The notes: generated by a model from the letters alone, not told the origin. 64,000 nucleotides of DNA from Streptomyces armeniacus (GCF_003355155.1 NZ_CP031320.1:6191367-6255366), one strand, 5' to 3'; numbered from the stretch's first letter, positions 52,258 to 60,311 are shown. Program-made: numbers and translations.

Positions 52258-52583
52258 CTACTCTTCGCGCCTTCGGCGTCGAGCGTCCTTTATCAGGCCC
52301 GGATGGTGTTCGGCCCATGCTGCCAACGGCACCAAGGCTACGAGCAGTTCCTCGGCGGCGGGCGTCAACTGGTACGAGACGCGATAGGGGAAGCCGTCGT
52401 CGCGGTGGCGGTCGACCAGCTTCTCCTGCTCCAGCGCCGCAGAGTGCGGTTCAGTACGGTCTGTTGCAGATACCGGCGCCGGTGACCTGACCAGTCCGCG
52501 CCACCGGCATTGGCCCGAATAGAAGTCAGAAGATTCGAATACTGCTCCGTCCCCTTCGACAACGGCATCAGAATATCCGGCAT
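52258..52583 (-). pseudogene. Frameshifted winged-helix regulator (HxlR/PadR-like)
   Basis: From ATG 52583 one frame reads MPDILMPLSKGTEQYSNLLT and RRRYLQQTVLNRTLRR. It then loses sense, while the next frame takes over with LEQEKLVDRHRDDGFPYRVS and YQLTPAAEELLVALVPLAAW to the stop at 52258. Joined, they give a typical winged-helix regulator of about 108 residues. A single missing base near 52437-52442 would explain the break. No ribosomal slippage signal is evident, so it is probably inactive. Confidence 0.7.
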
Positions 52584-53465
52584 CCATTCCCCGTTCAGTA
52601 AATGGGTGATATCATGGACCTGCCGAGCGGAGATGCCTCCTTGCGAATCGCATATGACTGCGGTGGCGGTTCTTTCTCAGAGCCGCGCCTGCTCGCTTTC
52701 GTAAACAGCCCCCGGGCGCGTAACCTTGCCCGCCGTGGTCGATGGTCTTCGCCGTCAGACATTACTTCCCCCTGTGTCGCGCACGCTGCGCGCACCCAGC
52801 GCTACGGTGGCCAAATCCAGCCGCGCACCCGGTTTTCCTCAACTGCCAAACGCATACGCGCAGCCTCCCAGGCAAGCGCGTAAGCCGTTCCAGGAATGAC
52901 CCCTGATCAGAGCCCATCCAGCTACGCACATGACGCACCGCACGTTGAGGGGACGCGCCAGGCGCATCCCCAGGCACATCCTCCTGCCCCGCCACCTCTG
53001 GCGGAACACGCTGAGTCATAGCCCGCGGGACCCCCTGTCCCACCCCCCATGGGACCCCCTCTGGGGGGCCCTCCTAGGGGAGTCGCCCCCAAGTCGGCCT
53101 TGTTGCAGGTCAGAGCCCAGAGAGCCCGTACCCGTGCTCACCGCGACTAATGATGGCCGCTAGGCCGGTGAACAGTCAGGTTGCGGGAGGGGGTGAAGAA
53201 AGTTTGGGCGCTTCGAATACTGGAATTGTGAGATATTGAATGCGTTGTTTTTGAGAAGATTGGTTCGATTTACTTGTTGACTATTTCTCATTCCTCGACC
53301 AACACTCGAATGCGCTGCTCGCGCGCGGTTTCCGCGAATACTGAGCAGAGAAACAATCATGGAAATACCGCCTTTCACCCCTTGAATTCTCGCGTATTTT
53401 CGGGAGAATGAAAGGGAAAGGACGCAGCGCAACCGGCGCGCGTCACCGACGATCGGAGTACGATC
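52584..53465. other. Long non-coding stretch at the left end of the plasmid-like block
   Basis: No frame here combines a ribosome site with natural protein sequence. It contains a G/C-run cluster around 53028-53092 (alternating CCCCC and GGGG tracts that could fold strongly), then an A+T-rich stretch from 53180 to 53460, unusual for this genome. That stretch probably holds the promoter of the 53466 gene and may mark the edge of imported DNA. Confidence 0.5.
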
Positions 53466-54284
53466 GTGGCAGACCAGGCATTAGGACACGAAAAGGCGGG
53501 ACGGGCGCGCGGACACGTCACCGCTGAGGACATGTCGCGCGTGACAGAAACCGACTTCACGGAAATGGGCGAGCTGGCACGGCGATACTGCCGAGTGGTG
53601 GATTCCACGCGCTCACGCAAGCGCGCGAACCGGTGCGCCACCATCGTCAAGAGCGGACACGCTCCCTACGGGACAGACGACGTCAGCGACGACGTGACAC
53701 AGGACGCCGTTTTGATCTTCGCAAAGCGGCTCGGGGAAATTGTCACCTCCTGCGACGTTTCCGCCGTCTGGGTGGAGACGTGCGAACCGTGCGCATGGCA
53801 GTACGTGCGCCGGGACGGCGGGGTGATCATCGTCAGCCGGAAAACCGTGCAGCGCTGGGCGGTGCGCGACGCTGCCGCGCGCAACGGGTACCGGCTAGAC
53901 GTCCAGCCGGAAGAAGTCGACTCCGTTCCGGGCGCACAGGTGATGCGCGGAATGCCTCACGTCTCGACACTGCCCGCGCTGGCGGTGACTCCCTATCTCG
54001 CGGACTACAGCCGCGAGATTTTCCGTTCCGCCTGGGGCGACGGAAGCGACTTCCCGACAATCAAACAGATCATCGACATCGCGAACACAGTGGATGATCT
54101 CGGGCGCGGCGGCGTGTTCGGGAAAGCCGCACAGTCCCTCTACGGTGGGCCCCGGAATTCGTCGTGGAAGGTGCAGCAAACGCGGGATGCCGCCCGCAAG
54201 GAATGGCGCAAGCTGAAAGGTGATCTGGACACCGTGCGTGAAGACATGGTGTACCGGTCCACGCGCCCCGACCAGTCCCGCTAA
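53466..54284 (+). CDS. ECF-sigma-like protein of the plasmid/phage-like block
   Basis: A 272-residue protein from GTG 53466. The region about residues 30-90 resembles sigma region 2: an ELARRYCRVV helix, then GTDDVSDDVTQDAVLIFAKR, which matches the DDxxQDxxLxxxxR pattern of ECF factors. A middle segment includes VIIVSRKTVQRWAVRDAAAR, a possible helix-turn-helix. The C-terminal part (GGVFGKAAQSLYGGPRNSSW) is unlike standard region 4. It is followed by a strong terminator and then by three copies of a promoter-like bipartite motif. A role as a diverged sigma factor reading those motifs is inferred. Confidence 0.6.
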   Translation: MADQALGHEKAGRARGHVTAEDMSRVTETDFTEMGELARRYCRVVDSTRSRKRANRCATIVKSGHAPYGTDDVSDDVTQDAVLIFAKRLGEIVTSCDVSAVWVETCEPCAWQYVRRDGGVIIVSRKTVQRWAVRDAAARNGYRLDVQPEEVDSVPGAQVMRGMPHVSTLPALAVTPYLADYSREIFRSAWGDGSDFPTIKQIIDIANTVDDLGRGGVFGKAAQSLYGGPRNSSWKVQQTRDAARKEWRKLKGDLDTVREDMVYRSTRPDQSR

Positions 54285-54298
54285 AGGGCACGCCGCTT

Positions 54299-54331
54299 GC
54301 AGGGTCCCGAGTCTCGTACTCGGGACCCTGC
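54299..54331. terminator. 14-bp hairpin terminator
   Basis: GCAGGGTCCCGAGT (54299-54312) pairs perfectly with 54318-54331 around CTCGT, 14 bases after the stop of the sigma-like gene. Confidence 0.85.
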
Positions 54332-54372
54332 CGCATATCCAGTGCCGGAAAATCCAGTGATGGTTTCCCCAT

Positions 54373-54719
54373 GATCGGTAATTCGGAACCTTCGGTCGCC
54401 GTATTGGAGTAGAGCACACCGGCGTGAACACCGGCGCGGTGCGCCACTCTGCGGCGCGATCTACGACGGCAGATGGTTCCCGCCGAGTGAATCAGCGGAT
54501 ACCGCCCCTCGATCGCTGCGCGATCACCTACCGCCGAAAGATGCTGTAATTCTCCGGGTGATCGGTAATTGGGAGTCTCCGGACGCCGTATTGAAGTGAG
54601 AGCGTGAAAGAACGGTGCGCGGGTGCGCGGGGGACCTCCAAGCCAAGCGAACGGAAAGAATCTTGAATGAATTCTTCCGTGATCGGTAACCGGGGTCGCT
54701 GCGCGCCCGTATTCAAGTG
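54373..54719 (+). promoter_or_regulatory. Three copies of a bipartite GATCGGTAA-N17-CCGTATT motif
   Basis: Copies lie at 54373-54411, 54560-54598 and 54681-54719; a fourth is at 58993-59031. Each has GATCGGTAA, exactly 17 variable bases, CCGTATT, one base, then AAGTG (GAGTA in the first). The fixed spacing between two conserved blocks is promoter-like (GGTAA as -35, CGTATT as -10). The last copy sits 107 bp upstream of the 54827 gene. No other gene is seen between 54285 and 54826. Confidence 0.7.
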
Positions 54720-54826
54720 AGCATGCATTGACGCCAGAGCGGCGCCTGATGCGCAGGCTCGTTCGCGCGAAAAGCAGATCACTTCGCGCGATAAGAAACT
54801 GTGATCTTCCCGGGAGGGAGGAGGTC

Positions 54827-55411
54827 ATGAGAATTTCCGGAGTCTCCCTGGGAGACTTCTTCGCAATCACGGATGACGTGTCGTGGCGCAGGTACGAGGG
54901 GAATGTCATCGTTTCCCCGGATGCGCACTGGACGCGAGGAAATTCCGTCGTCGCGCGGCTGCGTGTGAGCGACAGCCGAGGTGTGGGAGCCCGCACAGCG
55001 CCGTCGGGGCGGCGCGGGCCGTACGCCTGCTGGCATGCGCACCGCGATGTGCTCGCGGGGCTGTTCGTGGCTCATCCGGACGCCAGAATTCGTACCGCGC
55101 TGGCCGTGTACCGGGGGCGGGACGGATTCGAGCGTGACTACCCCGCGACCCGGTACCGCGACGTCGGCTCACCGATGACCCCTGCCCGCATGACGGACCT
55201 GTGTGTCGGGATGGACTGCGGTGGCCCGGCCTGCGCGCCGATCGCCCAAGCAGCTGAAGCGCAGCCGACACCTGCACGCGAGGAGAACGCGGTACTGGCC
55301 CGCATCGAAGAGGAACTGCGACGGGCGGAAGAAGTAGCCCCCGAGCCGCTGGTGTTCGAGGGGCCGCCGTCCCTCGCCGGGGTTCCGGACCTGGCCTACA
55401 GCGGTCGATGA
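54827..55411 (+). CDS. Unknown protein of the plasmid-like block
   Basis: This 194-residue protein starts at ATG 54827 behind GGGAGGGAGGAGG, a near-ideal site that decides the start over upstream alternatives. The N-terminus (MRISGVSLGDFFAITDDVSW) and the middle (CWHAHRDVLAGLFVAHPDAR, VYRGRDGFERDYPATRYRDV) look conserved-type. A Cys-containing turn (LCVGMDCGGPACAPIAQ) leads to an acidic helical tail. No membrane segment is seen and the family is not recognised. Likely transcribed from the third bipartite motif copy. Confidence 0.65.
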   Translation: MRISGVSLGDFFAITDDVSWRRYEGNVIVSPDAHWTRGNSVVARLRVSDSRGVGARTAPSGRRGPYACWHAHRDVLAGLFVAHPDARIRTALAVYRGRDGFERDYPATRYRDVGSPMTPARMTDLCVGMDCGGPACAPIAQAAEAQPTPAREENAVLARIEEELRRAEEVAPEPLVFEGPPSLAGVPDLAYSGR

Positions 55412-55439
55412 ACGGTCGGCACACAGATGAGGGAAGGGA

Positions 55440-55598
55440 ATGATCACGAAGTTGGTGTACGTCTTCGACGTCCACGACCCCAATTTGTCCTCGTATCTGG
55501 TGCGGGTGCCGGAACGCATGGCCCGGCTCACCTGTCACCTGATCCACCGCTTCACCGGCCGAGTGGTCGACTACGGGCCGACACCGCAGGGGCTGTAG
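55440..55598 (+). CDS. Small unknown protein
   Basis: A 52-residue frame from ATG 55440 after GAGGGAAGGGA. The translation begins MITKLVYVFDVHDPNLSSYL and continues MARLTCHLIHRFTGRVVDYG, natural-looking with good codon bias. Its TAG is immediately followed by GTGATC, which opens a further 12-codon frame to 55637. No domain is recognised. It belongs to the run of small plus-strand genes with purine-rich ribosome sites in this block. Confidence 0.55.
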   Translation: MITKLVYVFDVHDPNLSSYLVRVPERMARLTCHLIHRFTGRVVDYGPTPQGL

Positions 55599-55744
55599 TG
55601 ATCTTGGCTGAACTGCGAGGCCACGCCGCGAACTGACGCCCTGTAAGAGCCATCGGACGGCCGTCTCGTACGGCCGTCCTCTTGGTTCCGCAGCGGAACC
55701 CCTGTGTGGCAGCACAGGATGCGTGATCGACGGGAGAGGCGATC

Positions 55745-55966
55745 ATGAGAGGTTGGAAGTCCACCCCGCAGCACGCTCGTTGGTACGGGCGCGTGGTGTT
55801 CGAGGGTGAGGACGGCGAGACGCACTACAACGACGGGTACAGCGCTGCGCGGTACGAGCCTGACGCGTCTGGCATGGCGCCGAAAGGCGCTGTGATCTGG
55901 GAGACCGAGGTGCGCGCCACTCCCCGGAATCCGGCCTACGCGGGCCCGGATGAGAGGGGCGAGTGA
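55745..55966 (+). CDS. Small unknown protein
   Basis: A 73-residue protein from ATG 55745 after GACGGGAGAGG. The sequence (MRGWKSTPQHARWYGRVVFE, then DGETHYNDGYSAARYEPDAS) suggests a small beta-rich fold with many aromatic residues. It overlaps the next gene by GTGA and is therefore translationally coupled to it. No recognised family; likely accessory to the mobile element. Confidence 0.6.
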   Translation: MRGWKSTPQHARWYGRVVFEGEDGETHYNDGYSAARYEPDASGMAPKGAVIWETEVRATPRNPAYAGPDERGE

Positions 55967-56229
55967 TCATGGCCGTGCGTACGTACCGCGTCCTAGTCGC
56001 CGCGTACCCCCCATTAGCCCCGGCCTATCTCGTGGAATGGCAGGTGCGCGCCGCTTCCAGAGATGCAGCATGCCAGCGCGCATTCGATCTCACGGACAGA
56101 AACCTGGCCACTCGGCAGTTCGCACGGCGAGTCGGAGCCCTGCGGCGTGTTCGGGCGGGGGCTGACGGAACACGGGAGATCAAGCGGCGATTCATCGAGC
56201 CGAACGAGGGCTGGAGCGACCGCATTTGA
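55963..56229 (+). CDS. Small unknown basic protein
   Basis: An 88-residue basic protein whose GTG overlaps the upstream stop (GAGTGATCATG junction; the ATG two codons later is an alternative start). It begins MIMAVRTYRVLVAAYPPLAP and has a helical middle (EWQVRAASRDAACQRAFDLT) followed by an Arg-rich part. Its size and basic charge would suit nucleic acid binding, but nothing specific is visible. Confidence 0.6.
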   Translation: MIMAVRTYRVLVAAYPPLAPAYLVEWQVRAASRDAACQRAFDLTDRNLATRQFARRVGALRRVRAGADGTREIKRRFIEPNEGWSDRI

Positions 56230-56361
56230 CCGGCCGGTGCAAGCCGAGCGCATCCCGTTCCCAGCGGGATGCGTTCCCTTGCCTCTACCGGAAATGAGGC
56301 ACGGGCCCCGGATGGCAGTCCGGGGCCCCGCAATCGGTCCTCATCGTGGAGAGGTAGGACC

Positions 56362-56745
56362 ATGACCGAGGCTAGCAAGCACACCACCGCAGAAAACGTC
56401 GCAGCCTTGATGGAGCTGCAAGATCGCGTCCAGCCAGGCACGCGACTGCATGTCATCAACCATGACTACAGCGCGGACGGTGGGACGCGGGAGGTCACCC
56501 GGACGTACGTCACCCCGGATCAGACGTACCGCCACGAGGGCAGGACGCACGTCGTGCGCACGGGCGGGCCGACGTTCGAGAGTCGCGAGATCGGCGGAGC
56601 GCGCCGAGAGTTCCGGTACCAGTGGCCGCTGGAGGGGGACGACTTCCAGGTATCCGGCAACACGCTGCGGATCTTCAAGCCGTACCACGCTTACGCGGGC
56701 GATAGGGCGATCATCCTCACCATGACGTTCGAGTGTGGCGAGTGA
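56362..56745 (+). CDS. Unknown protein, beta-rich
   Basis: A 127-residue protein from ATG 56362 after GGAGAGGTAGG. A helical start (TAENVAALMELQDRVQPGTR) is followed by beta-rich sequence (VTRTYVTPDQTYRHEGRTHV, EFRYQWPLEGDDFQVSGNTL). No membrane segment or known motif is seen. It overlaps the next gene by GTGA and begins a run of three coupled genes (56362, 56742, 57071). Confidence 0.62.
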   Translation: MTEASKHTTAENVAALMELQDRVQPGTRLHVINHDYSADGGTREVTRTYVTPDQTYRHEGRTHVVRTGGPTFESREIGGARREFRYQWPLEGDDFQVSGNTLRIFKPYHAYAGDRAIILTMTFECGE

Positions 56746-57074
56746 TCACGCCGAAGAACCGTCACACGCTCTCGGATGGCTTGACCATCTGTTTCCGGGC
56801 GGTCGACGGGATCATCGGGACGGCGTACCGAGAGGTACAGAGTCGCCCGCGCAAGGCGTCGTCGCTGCTGTGCATCGATGGGCACATGTACGGGGTCTTC
56901 GGCCCTCGCGGTGACCTGGTGCCCGTCCAGCACGCTGACTACGCGTATGCAGCAACGAACGCCGAAGGCGCCCGCAAGGCGCTGGCGTTCTTCATCGAGG
57001 CGGCGGAGAGCTGCATCAAGCACGCGGCCGAGCAAGGGGTTCCCGTCGAGGAGTGCTACGGCGGGAGTGAGTGA
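56742..57074 (+). CDS. Unknown protein, second of a coupled trio
   Basis: A 110-residue protein from GTG 56742 that overlaps the upstream stop (GTGATCACG). An earlier in-frame GTG at 56733 is less likely. The sequence includes TICFRAVDGIIGTAYREVQS, LLCIDGHMYGVFGPRGDLVP and a C-terminal helix with two cysteines (EAAESCIKHAAEQGVPVEEC). No known family is recognised. It is coupled to a 30-residue frame downstream by another GTGA. Confidence 0.6.
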   Translation: MITPKNRHTLSDGLTICFRAVDGIIGTAYREVQSRPRKASSLLCIDGHMYGVFGPRGDLVPVQHADYAYAATNAEGARKALAFFIEAAESCIKHAAEQGVPVEECYGGSE

Positions 57075-57163
57075 TCACGGCGAAGCTCCGGAAGCTGCGC
57101 AACGGTCGCACGATGGTCGGCGCCGCCGCAGCCCGCGAAGTCGCCGACTGCCAGCTCGCCTGA
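57071..57163 (+). CDS. 30-residue coupled peptide
   Basis: GTG 57071 overlaps the previous stop and opens a 30-codon frame (MITAKLRKLRNGRTMVGAAA, then AREVADCQLA) that is basic and helical. It is too short to judge alone, but it repeats the GTGATCA start context of its neighbours. Confidence 0.4.
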   Translation: MITAKLRKLRNGRTMVGAAAAREVADCQLA

Positions 57164-57332
57164 GCCCCGGACGATCACTCGCGTCCGGGAGCGAGAGCGC
57201 ATGGCCGCGCCCTATGCGCCTACGGCGGCACCGGGTCGCGTACCAGTGCCGCGCGCTGCGGCCCCAGACACCTTCTGCTGCTCGTCGCGTACAGGCACCG
57301 AGTAACAGCGAAACACACGAAGGGAGAAGGAC

Positions 57333-58403
57333 ATGACGGCTGACCACGAGCGTCTCAGGGCGGTCTCGGAAGGACCCGCCGACCTTGCCGCGCTCCTGCC
57401 GTACCTGGTGGAAACCTATCCGAGCAACGGCATCGTCCTCATCGCTGTCACCGGGCACTCCGGGCGGTTGGGGAAGGTGATGACGGCTCCCGTCCCCGAG
57501 GACCCCGGAGCCTGGCCCGCAGTCGCTGAGTGCGGACTGGAGGATCTTGTCCGGGCAGCCGGCCCCGAGCTGACCGGTGTCCTGGCCTGCCTGTGCCGGG
57601 AGCCGGGTGAGGGAGAGACCGGTGCCACGGTCACGTGCTTCCTGGCGCCGCTGCACACCGTCATCGAGGACGCCTGCACGCACCACGACCTGCCGCTGTT
57701 CGAATCACTGTGCCTCTCGGCGGGATGCTGGTGGTCCTACACCGGCTCGTACTCCGCCGCCGAGGAAGGGACGCCGTTGCGCGGTGAGGATCCGCCACCG
57801 GCAGTCGCCACCGCGGTGTACGCGGGCATTGCGCCCGCACCGCGCTCGGAGGACATAGCCGCCACCTTCACACCGGTCACCGGCGAGCGCGCCGCCGAGC
57901 AGCGCCGGGCCCTGGACGAGGCCCAAAGGGACCTGGCGACCCAGCTTGCCGCCGAGGGCCGCGAAGCCGTCTGGGAGGAGATCGAGCATCTGGTGGAGAA
58001 CGCGCTGAAGGACTTCCAGCGCGGCGCAGAGGATCTCGACGCCGAAGTGGCGGCCCGGTTACTGATCGGCCTGCTGAACGTCGAGGTACGCGACCGGGGC
58101 TTCGAGCACTGCGAACCGGGCGAACTCGCCGCCTCTCAGCGGCTATGGCGCTGCCTCGCCCGGCGATGCGTACCTTCCTACGCCAGTTGCGCCGCCCCGG
58201 CGTTGACGCTGCTGGGCTGGACGGCGCTGTGCGCTGGCGACCGGTCCACCGCGCGCGTCGCCCTCGACCACGCGCTGGACGCGGACGCCGAGTACACCAT
58301 GGCCCAGCTCCTGTCCTGCGCGCTGCGCAACCGGCTTCCCCTGGAGCCGCTGCGAGAGGTCGCACGCACGGAACGCGCCCGGCGGCGCGCCGAGCGCACC
58401 TGA
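57333..58403 (+). CDS. DUF4192-type protein
   Basis: A 356-residue protein from ATG 57333 after GAAGGGAGAAGG. The N-terminal half fits the actinomycete DUF4192 pattern (LLPYLVETYPSNGIVLIAVT near residues 22-41; a C-terminal TPR-like half with LTLLGWTALCAGDRSTARVA and LDHALDADAEYTMAQLLSCA). DUF4192 proteins are widespread in actinomycetes and their phages and plasmids, with unknown biochemical role. No membrane segment is visible. It lies between the small coupled genes and the duplicated gene pair. Confidence 0.75.
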   Translation: MTADHERLRAVSEGPADLAALLPYLVETYPSNGIVLIAVTGHSGRLGKVMTAPVPEDPGAWPAVAECGLEDLVRAAGPELTGVLACLCREPGEGETGATVTCFLAPLHTVIEDACTHHDLPLFESLCLSAGCWWSYTGSYSAAEEGTPLRGEDPPPAVATAVYAGIAPAPRSEDIAATFTPVTGERAAEQRRALDEAQRDLATQLAAEGREAVWEEIEHLVENALKDFQRGAEDLDAEVAARLLIGLLNVEVRDRGFEHCEPGELAASQRLWRCLARRCVPSYASCAAPALTLLGWTALCAGDRSTARVALDHALDADAEYTMAQLLSCALRNRLPLEPLREVARTERARRRAERT

Positions 58404-58464
58404 CCTGCCCGTTCACGCCTGCCCGTCCTGCGGGCCCGCACGGCCGCAGGACAGGCAGCCACCT

Positions 58465-58536
58465 CCGCAGTACCGCACGCCCGTACGCCCGCCCCGCCTT
58501 GCTCCCCTGGCCGGAGGCGGGCGTACGGGTCTGCGG
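58465..58536 (+). promoter_or_regulatory. Hairpin leader, copy 1
   Basis: CCCGTACGCCCGCC (58480-58493) pairs perfectly with 58516-58529. CCGCAG (58465) and CTGCGG (58531) extend the stem past an internal loop. It lies 45 bp upstream of the 58581 start and recurs before the paralogous 59539 gene, suggesting an attenuator, RNA thermometer or protein-binding leader. Confidence 0.65.
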
Positions 58537-58580
58537 CCCTACGGAAAACACCACCCGTTCCCGAAAGGAGATCACCGGAA

Positions 58581-58922
58581 ATGGCCCACACCGAGCGTCT
58601 GAACGCGACACTGCAGCAGATCCGCACGCACCCCGAGACCTGGGACCAGCAGGTCTACCGCGATGGAAATGCCGGGTGCTTCGCTTTCCACGCAGCCCTG
58701 CTCGCAGGCGCGGAAATCAACGCCCCAGAAGACCCCGGGGACGACACTCTCCGCTGCAACGAGGCGGCCCGCGCCCACGGCTTCAGCAACGGCGAACGCA
58801 TCACCATCGGGGACTTCGCCCAGTGCGCGCTGGAACTCACGCTGGACGAACGCTTGGAGCTGTTTCATCCACACCGCACGCTAACCGATCTCGAACGCAT
58901 CGTGGCAGAAATCAGCGCCTAG
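58581..58922 (+). CDS. Unknown protein, paralogue A of a duplicated pair
   Basis: A 113-residue acidic protein from ATG 58581 after AAAGGAGA. It shares most residues with the product of 59539-59873: LNATLQQIRTHPETWDQQVY, CFAFHAALLAGAEI, TLRCNEAARAHGFSNGERIT and the C-terminal DLERIVAEIS. The helical fold has a conserved Cys-Phe-Ala-Phe-His core. No database family is recalled with certainty; such proteins recur in Streptomyces mobile elements. The hairpin leader upstream is duplicated along with the gene. Confidence 0.7.
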   Translation: MAHTERLNATLQQIRTHPETWDQQVYRDGNAGCFAFHAALLAGAEINAPEDPGDDTLRCNEAARAHGFSNGERITIGDFAQCALELTLDERLELFHPHRTLTDLERIVAEISA

Positions 58923-58992
58923 GCACCCATCGGCCCGGACCACCTTAGCGGACCACCCTCGTCCCTTCGACGATCCAGGAAGATTTCCCCAA

Positions 58993-59031
58993 GATCGGTA
59001 AACGGGACGGTTCTGAGGCCGTATTGAAGTG
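58993..59031 (+). promoter_or_regulatory. Fourth copy of the GATCGGTAA-N17-CCGTATT motif
   Basis: The same two blocks with the same 17-base spacing and AAGTG tail as at 54373, 54560 and 54681, here between the two paralogous genes. The TTTCCCCA upstream also matches the first copy. If it is a promoter, transcripts would start near 59033 and meet the hairpin at 59316-59352. Confidence 0.65.
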
Positions 59032-59315
59032 GCCTCTTCTTCCTGCAGTGGAAGCGCCACTATGTGATCGAAGTCGAAGCGAACAGCACCTCGCCGGAAG
59101 TCCGATCCCCTTCGCCATCACGGCAACCGGCAGTGAGCGCGAGATCTGGGATGCTTCCGCACCAGACCGCAGCGCATCTGCGTCATGCAACAAGGGCGGT
59201 TACCTCACAGCGGCACAATCCGGTGTGGCGAAACCCGAGCCTCTTCGCCTCCGGCAGCGAGTTCGTCTGCATTCCACGCTGCCGGTCCGCTTCTGGCCTT
59301 CAGGAGCGGCATGCC

Positions 59316-59352
59316 GGTTCTCTCCCGGGCAGTTCCAGCCCGGGAGAGAACC
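59316..59352. terminator. 15-bp perfect hairpin
   Basis: GGTTCTCTCCCGGGC (59316-59330) pairs with 59338-59352 around a seven-base loop. It lies 290 bp after the fourth bipartite motif in a stretch (58923-59538) with no convincing gene, so it may end a short non-coding RNA. Confidence 0.7.
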
Positions 59353-59420
59353 CGGCCGACCCGCGCGCCGACGGGTCTGTGCCGTTCTCGCTGCATCGGC
59401 GACGGCCATGGAGTAGCGGC

Positions 59421-59492
59421 CCGCAGCACCGCACGCCCGTACGCCTGCCTCTCACTTCCCTCCCACCCAGGGGCGGGCGTACGGGTCTGCGG
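59421..59492 (+). promoter_or_regulatory. Hairpin leader, copy 2
   Basis: CCCGTACGCCTGCC (59436-59449) pairs with 59472-59485 (one G-T pair), with flanking CCGCAG and CTGCGG, the same as the leader at 58465-58536. It lies 46 bp upstream of the 59539 gene. The loop sequence differs from copy 1, so the stem rather than the loop is conserved. Confidence 0.65.
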
Positions 59493-59538
59493 CCCTACGG
59501 GCCTCACCCCCACACCTACGAGAGGAGATACAAGCACA

Positions 59539-59873
59539 TGCCCAATACAGCCCTGTTGAACGCGACTTTGGACCACATCTGCACACACCCCGACGACTGG
59601 GATCAGTGGGTCTACCGCGATGGCACCGCCGGGTGCTTCGCTTTCCATGCAGCCCTGCTCGCAGGCGCGGAGATCAAGGACCCGGAAGATTCGGGAAGCA
59701 CCACGCTCCGCTGTAACGAGGCTGCCCGCGCCCTGGGATTCAGCGAGGGCGAGCGCATCACCATCGAGGGCTTCGCGCAGCGCGCGCTGGAACTCGACGG
59801 CAACGGCGTGCTGTTCGACCCTCACCACACGCTGGAGGACCTGGAGCGCATGGTGGCGGAACTGAGCCAGTAA
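59539..59873 (+). CDS. Unknown protein, paralogue B of a duplicated pair
   Basis: A 111-residue protein from ATG 59539 after GAGAGGAGA. It is closely similar to the 58581 product (LNATLDHICTHPDDWDQWVY, CFAFHAALLAGAEIKDPEDS, TLRCNEAARALGFSEGERIT, DLERMVAELS). The pair differ mainly in a short segment after the central helix (LELTLDERLELFHPH versus LELDGNGVLFDPHH). Having kept near-identical cores and leaders, both copies are probably functional. Function unknown. Confidence 0.7.
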
Positions 59874-60005
59874 GCCGTTCACAGCCGGGGTCGGCGAACG
59901 CGAGCGGCCCCGGCCCTCTTTTCTGCGGCGACTGCGTGGGGAATCGAGCGGTCTTCGACCTGTTGCCGCACGCCCGAGCTCACGGAAAGGAACAAGGTTA
60001 GTGCC

Positions 60006-60311
60006 ATGGAGTGCGAGAGCCCGGAGTGTTCCGGTACTTGCTTCGAGATCATGTCGGCCGCATTTCTCACCATTGATCTGGGCGACGAGAGCGACGCGAA
60101 TACGCTCACGATCGACGGTATCGGGGAGGAATATATATCGCTTGTCTGTGCCGAGTGCAAGGACCCCCAGCGGGACATCCGGCAGGACATCGCCAAAGCC
60201 TTCCAGCGGCTCCTGGTCCGGCACCACCGTGAACACGGCTACCTTCTGCCGTTGGGCGACGTGCACTTCGCCGACGGCACCGTGGTGTCCGGGACCGAAG
60301 ACCCAGAATAG
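60006..60311 (+). CDS. Unknown small Cys-containing protein
   Basis: A 101-residue acidic protein. The first residues hold a Cys cluster (MECESPECSGTCFEIMSAAF) and a second pair sits in SLVCAECKDPQRDIRQDIAK, so a zinc-ribbon arrangement Cys-x4-Cys-x3-Cys ... Cys-x2-Cys is possible. The C-terminal part (HGYLLPLGDVHFADGTVVSG) is beta-like. A GTG five bases upstream in another frame is not used. No family recognised; it continues the run of small genes. Confidence 0.6.
   Translation: MECESPECSGTCFEIMSAAFLTIDLGDESDANTLTIDGIGEEYISLVCAECKDPQRDIRQDIAKAFQRLLVRHHREHGYLLPLGDVHFADGTVVSGTEDPE

Noticed and set aside
52602..52883. 93-residue plus-strand frame in the gap before the sigma-like gene
   Set aside because: Opposite-strand frames are equally open, there is no good ribosome site and the translation is unlike natural protein.
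53028..53092. C-tract and G-tract cluster considered as a terminator or quadruplex element
   Set aside because: Several alternative foldings are possible but no single stable stem or conserved context can be shown by eye.
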